Origin: Elusimicrobiota bacterium
GTDB taxonomy: Bacteria > Elusimicrobiota > Elusimicrobia > UBA1565 > UBA9628
Direction: 5' to 3'
Assembly (NCBI GenBank): GCA_028871595.1
Contig: JAGWMT010000205.1
Location: 1 to 5,845 of the forward strand
Length of the DNA stretch: 5,845 nucleotides
The translations under genes were made by a program, and so were the position numbers. Under the pieces are notes generated by a model. It was not told the DNA's origin. It saw only the letters and a program-made list of their open reading frames with translations, and did not search any database. How positions within the stretch are numbered: the first letter of the stretch is position 1; every line of letters begins with the position of its first letter. Of this stretch, positions 3,798-5,845 are shown piece by piece.

Positions 3798-4286
3798 TCA
3801 GAAGTCGAGACGCCAATGCACGCGCCGCACCGGCGCGCCGCCGAACGCAAGCTCGCAGCGCTCCAGTTTTCGGAAGCCCAACGTCGCGCACAGCGCCTGC
3901 GCCCCGGCGGACGCCGCGGGCGGGAAGGCGTGGACGGATTTGCACCGGCCCTCGGCGAGGGCGCGCGCCAGGACGGCCTTCACCGCGGCCGTCGCGAGAC
4001 CGCGCCCTTGGTGTTCGGGGAGAATTTGAACCGACACTTCGCTGATCGCCCCTTCGCCCCAGGGACGGTCCCATAAAAAAACGAGACCGGCGGGATCGGA
4101 CGATTCCCCAGACATGATTTTATGGATCCAGCCTTCCTCGGTCTCGACGGCGTCCACGAAATTCTTCATCGCCTTCGCGATGTCGTCGCGGGTGAGCGGG
4201 CCGCCCAGGTCGGCCATGGCGCCGGGATCGGAGAGGAGGGACTCCACCAATTCGAAATCGTTGAGGGAGAAATCCTCCAGTCTCAC
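3798..4286 (-). CDS. GNAT-family N-acetyltransferase
   Basis: 162 residues from a GTG start (4286-4284) to TGA. The N-terminus MRLEDFSLNDFELVESLL is a normal GNAT opening (strand 1 then helix 1), which supports this start over extension into the mutL end; the ribosome-binding site is weak. Motif A is clear at residues 83-106: a strand EVSVQIL, then the acetyl-CoA pyrophosphate loop HQGRGLATAAV (Q93-G94-R95-G96-L97-A98). Motif B appears near 128-141 as GAQALCATLGFRKLE. Acyl transfer from acetyl-CoA to an amine is expected, but the substrate cannot be read; the family modifies protein N-termini, antibiotics, polyamines and more. It starts 26 bases after the mutL stop on the same strand and is followed by a terminator-like hairpin, so it is probably the last gene of the mutL operon. 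A run of seven A (4076-4082) lies within the gene. Confidence 0.9.
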   Translation of the reverse strand: MRLEDFSLNDFELVESLLSDPGAMADLGGPLTRDDIAKAMKNFVDAVETEEGWIHKIMSGESSDPAGLVFLWDRPWGEGAISEVSVQILPEHQGRGLATAAVKAVLARALAEGRCKSVHAFPPAASAGAQALCATLGFRKLERCELAFGGAPVRRVHWRLDF

Positions 4287-4312
4287 GGCCGCGCGCTCGT
4301 CGCCGGGGCCCG

Positions 4313-5845
4313 TCAGAGAGGCACCGCGCCGGGGCGCTGGAAGCGGCGCGCCAGTTCGTCGCGGTTGAGGGCCAGCATGGGGCGGCGGCCGTGCGGACAG
4401 CAGGAGCCGTCCTTGCAGTCCTTGAGCTGGTCCAGGAGCTTGTAGGCCTCGTCCTCGCCCAGGCGGTCGTGCGCCTTCACCGCGGCCTTGCAGGCGACCG
4501 TGGCGATGGCGTCGTGCCGCAGCATCGCGGCCTCCTCGACGGGATCGGAGAGGGAATCCACCACGCGGTGAACCAATTTCTTGACGTCCTCCGCCGCGCC
4601 GAACAACGCCGGTATGGCCGTGACATGAAGGCCGTTCTTCCCGTGGGCCGAAACTTCGAAGCCGAGCTTTCTGAGACGATCGGCCTTGTCGAGGACCATT
4701 CGCACGGCCGAAGCCGGGAGATCCACCGGGATGGGCAGCATCAGTTTTTGAGACTTAGCCTCCCCGTTCTCGATCTCGGACATCAGCTTCTCAAAGAGAA
4801 TGCGTTCCGCGGCGGCGTGCTGATCCAACATGAATAAACCGCCGTTCGCTTCGAACAGAAGATACGCGCGCTCGATCTGGCCCACGAAACGGAACGGAGG
4901 CGTGTACCACGCCGGCGCGCCCTCGGGCGCGGACAGCGCCACGGCGGCGCCGAACTTCAGTTGTTTGAATTCATCCGGGAGCAATCCGCGCCCGCCGAGA
5001 TAATAACCGTCGGGCGACGCGGGCGCGGCCGTGACGGCCGGGGCCGCCGTCGAGACCGGAGCGTCGGCGACCACCGATGTTTCCACCGGCGCGATGGTGA
5101 TGGGCGCCGCGGCCTTCGCCTTGGCCAGCGCGGCCGCGACCAAGCCGGAGACGATTTCGAACATCTGGCCGTCTTCCTTGAAGCGGATCTCGCGCTTGCC
5201 GGGATGCACATTGACGTCGAACGCGTCCGGGTTCAATTCCAGCATGGCCACGCAGACGGGGTGCTTACCGGAAGGGCGTTCGCCGTAAGCTTTATACAGC
5301 GCCTGTTGAAGGATGCGCGACGACACGGGACGCTTGTTCACGAAAAAATATTGGAAATTACGGGACGACGCCATCTTGTCGAGCGGCGACACCAGCATGC
5401 GCACCCGCACGCCGGGGCGCTCCACGTCGATGGGGAGCAGGCCGCCCGCCAGGTCGTCGCCCAGGACGGCGGCGGCGCGCAGGTCCAGGTCCTGGAACGC
5501 GTCGCCGGAATTTTCGGGATCGAAGCGCAGGACCGAGCGGCCCTCGGCCTTGTAGGTGAAGCGCACGCCGGGATTGGCGATGGCGGCCTCTTCCACGACG
5601 GCGGCCAGCTTGCCGCGCTCGAAGCCGTCGGACTTGAGGAACTCGCGGCGGGCGGGCGTGTTGTAGAACAGGTCCTTGACCAGGACGGTGGTCCCGGGGA
5701 TGGCCGGCGCGGGGCCGTTGCTGACCTTGGCGCCCTCGGCCGTGATGCGCCAGCCGACGGCGGTTTCGCGCGTGCAGCTGGTGACGGTGATCTTGGCCAC
5801 GGCGGCGATGGCGTACAGCGCCTCGCCGCGGAAGCCGAAGGTGGA
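4313..5845 (-). CDS. mutL: DNA mismatch repair protein MutL, endonuclease type (N-terminus outside window)
   Basis: The frame is open to the right edge, giving the last 510 residues. Visible residue 1 starts STFGFRGEALYAIAAVAKIT, carrying ATPase motif GFRGEAL. VLVKDLFYNTPARREFLK follows, then the transducer domain with FFVNKRPVSS and NVHPGKREIRF (about 212-222). An Ala/Pro-rich linker (about 238-280) leads to the C-terminal dimerisation/endonuclease domain: GQIERAYLLFE, then DQHAAAERILFE (about 341-352, the metal-binding DQHAxxExxxxE motif), ACKAAVKA (about 451), CPHGRR (about 484) and ARRFQR near the end. MutL couples mismatch recognition by MutS to strand nicking; the DQHA type nicks itself and occurs where MutH is absent. 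About 90 N-terminal residues are missing from view. The usual ACR and CPHGRP motifs read ACK and CPHGRR here. The downstream GNAT gene is probably co-transcribed. Confidence 0.97.
   Translation of the reverse strand, partial: STFGFRGEALYAIAAVAKITVTSCTRETAVGWRITAEGAKVSNGPAPAIPGTTVLVKDLFYNTPARREFLKSDGFERGKLAAVVEEAAIANPGVRFTYKAEGRSVLRFDPENSGDAFQDLDLRAAAVLGDDLAGGLLPIDVERPGVRVRMLVSPLDKMASSRNFQYFFVNKRPVSSRILQQALYKAYGERPSGKHPVCVAMLELNPDAFDVNVHPGKREIRFKEDGQMFEIVSGLVAAALAKAKAAAPITIAPVETSVVADAPVSTAAPAVTAAPASPDGYYLGGRGLLPDEFKQLKFGAAVALSAPEGAPAWYTPPFRFVGQIERAYLLFEANGGLFMLDQHAAAERILFEKLMSEIENGEAKSQKLMLPIPVDLPASAVRMVLDKADRLRKLGFEVSAHGKNGLHVTAIPALFGAAEDVKKLVHRVVDSLSDPVEEAAMLRHDAIATVACKAAVKAHDRLGEDEAYKLLDQLKDCKDGSCCPHGRRPMLALNRDELARRFQRPGAVPL

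Noticed and set aside
4391..4837. 148-codon plus-strand frame opposite mutL
   Set aside because: It lies wholly antisense to the conserved MutL C-terminal domain and has no recognisable features.
1..5845. CRISPR array, insertion sequence, tRNA genes or replication origin
   Set aside because: I saw no spaced direct repeats, no transposase frame with terminal repeats, no tRNA arms that fold, and no DnaA-box cluster.

Overview
The window is a G+C-rich bacterial segment. A lipobox lipoprotein and a signal-peptide-bearing Sel1-type protein suggest a didermal (Gram-negative-type) cell. The MutL carries the C-terminal endonuclease motifs, which is usual in lineages that do not use MutH. I cannot name the phylum from sequence alone.

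Layout, left to right. (1) 1-975, minus strand: a two-gene operon, an unrecognised 180-residue helical protein followed by an exported Sel1-like repeat protein that runs off the left edge. A small lipoprotein gene (1044-1262) lies divergently on the plus strand. (2) 1263-1920, minus strand: a gene graveyard. A secreted alpha/beta-hydrolase (acetyl-esterase/xylan-esterase-like) has lost its nucleophile region and appears to switch frame twice. Upstream of it is the first ~40 residues of an NTF2-like (DUF4440/SnoaL-type) protein that breaks down at a run of nine G. (3) 2030-3221, minus strand: an island of visibly lower G+C holding two complete, adjacent, unrelated type II toxin-antitoxin modules, Phd/YefM + YoeB-type (2673-3175) and Phd/YefM + RelE-type (2030-2558). 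Each has a paired operator whose half-sites are exactly 12 bp apart centre to centre. A palindromic structure that starts like an integron attC site lies directly after the YoeB gene. (4) 3222-3797: about 575 bases with no believable gene. It holds a sigma70-type promoter with an A/T-rich upstream element (3679-3731), a G+C-rich stretch and a long hairpin (3375-3419), which together could be a noncoding RNA locus of about 300 nt. A terminator-like hairpin follows the GNAT gene. (5) 3798-5845, minus strand: mutL (N-terminus beyond the right edge) followed after 26 nt by a GNAT acetyltransferase gene, probably co-transcribed.

Overall, an ordinary chromosomal backbone (mutL-GNAT on one side, the Sel1/lipoprotein genes on the other) is interrupted by an accessory region of about 2.4 kb made of decayed genes, two addiction modules and structured noncoding DNA. 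The strongest biological signal is the pair of TA operators that share geometry but differ in core sequence. The more speculative signals are the attC-like site and the candidate RNA gene.
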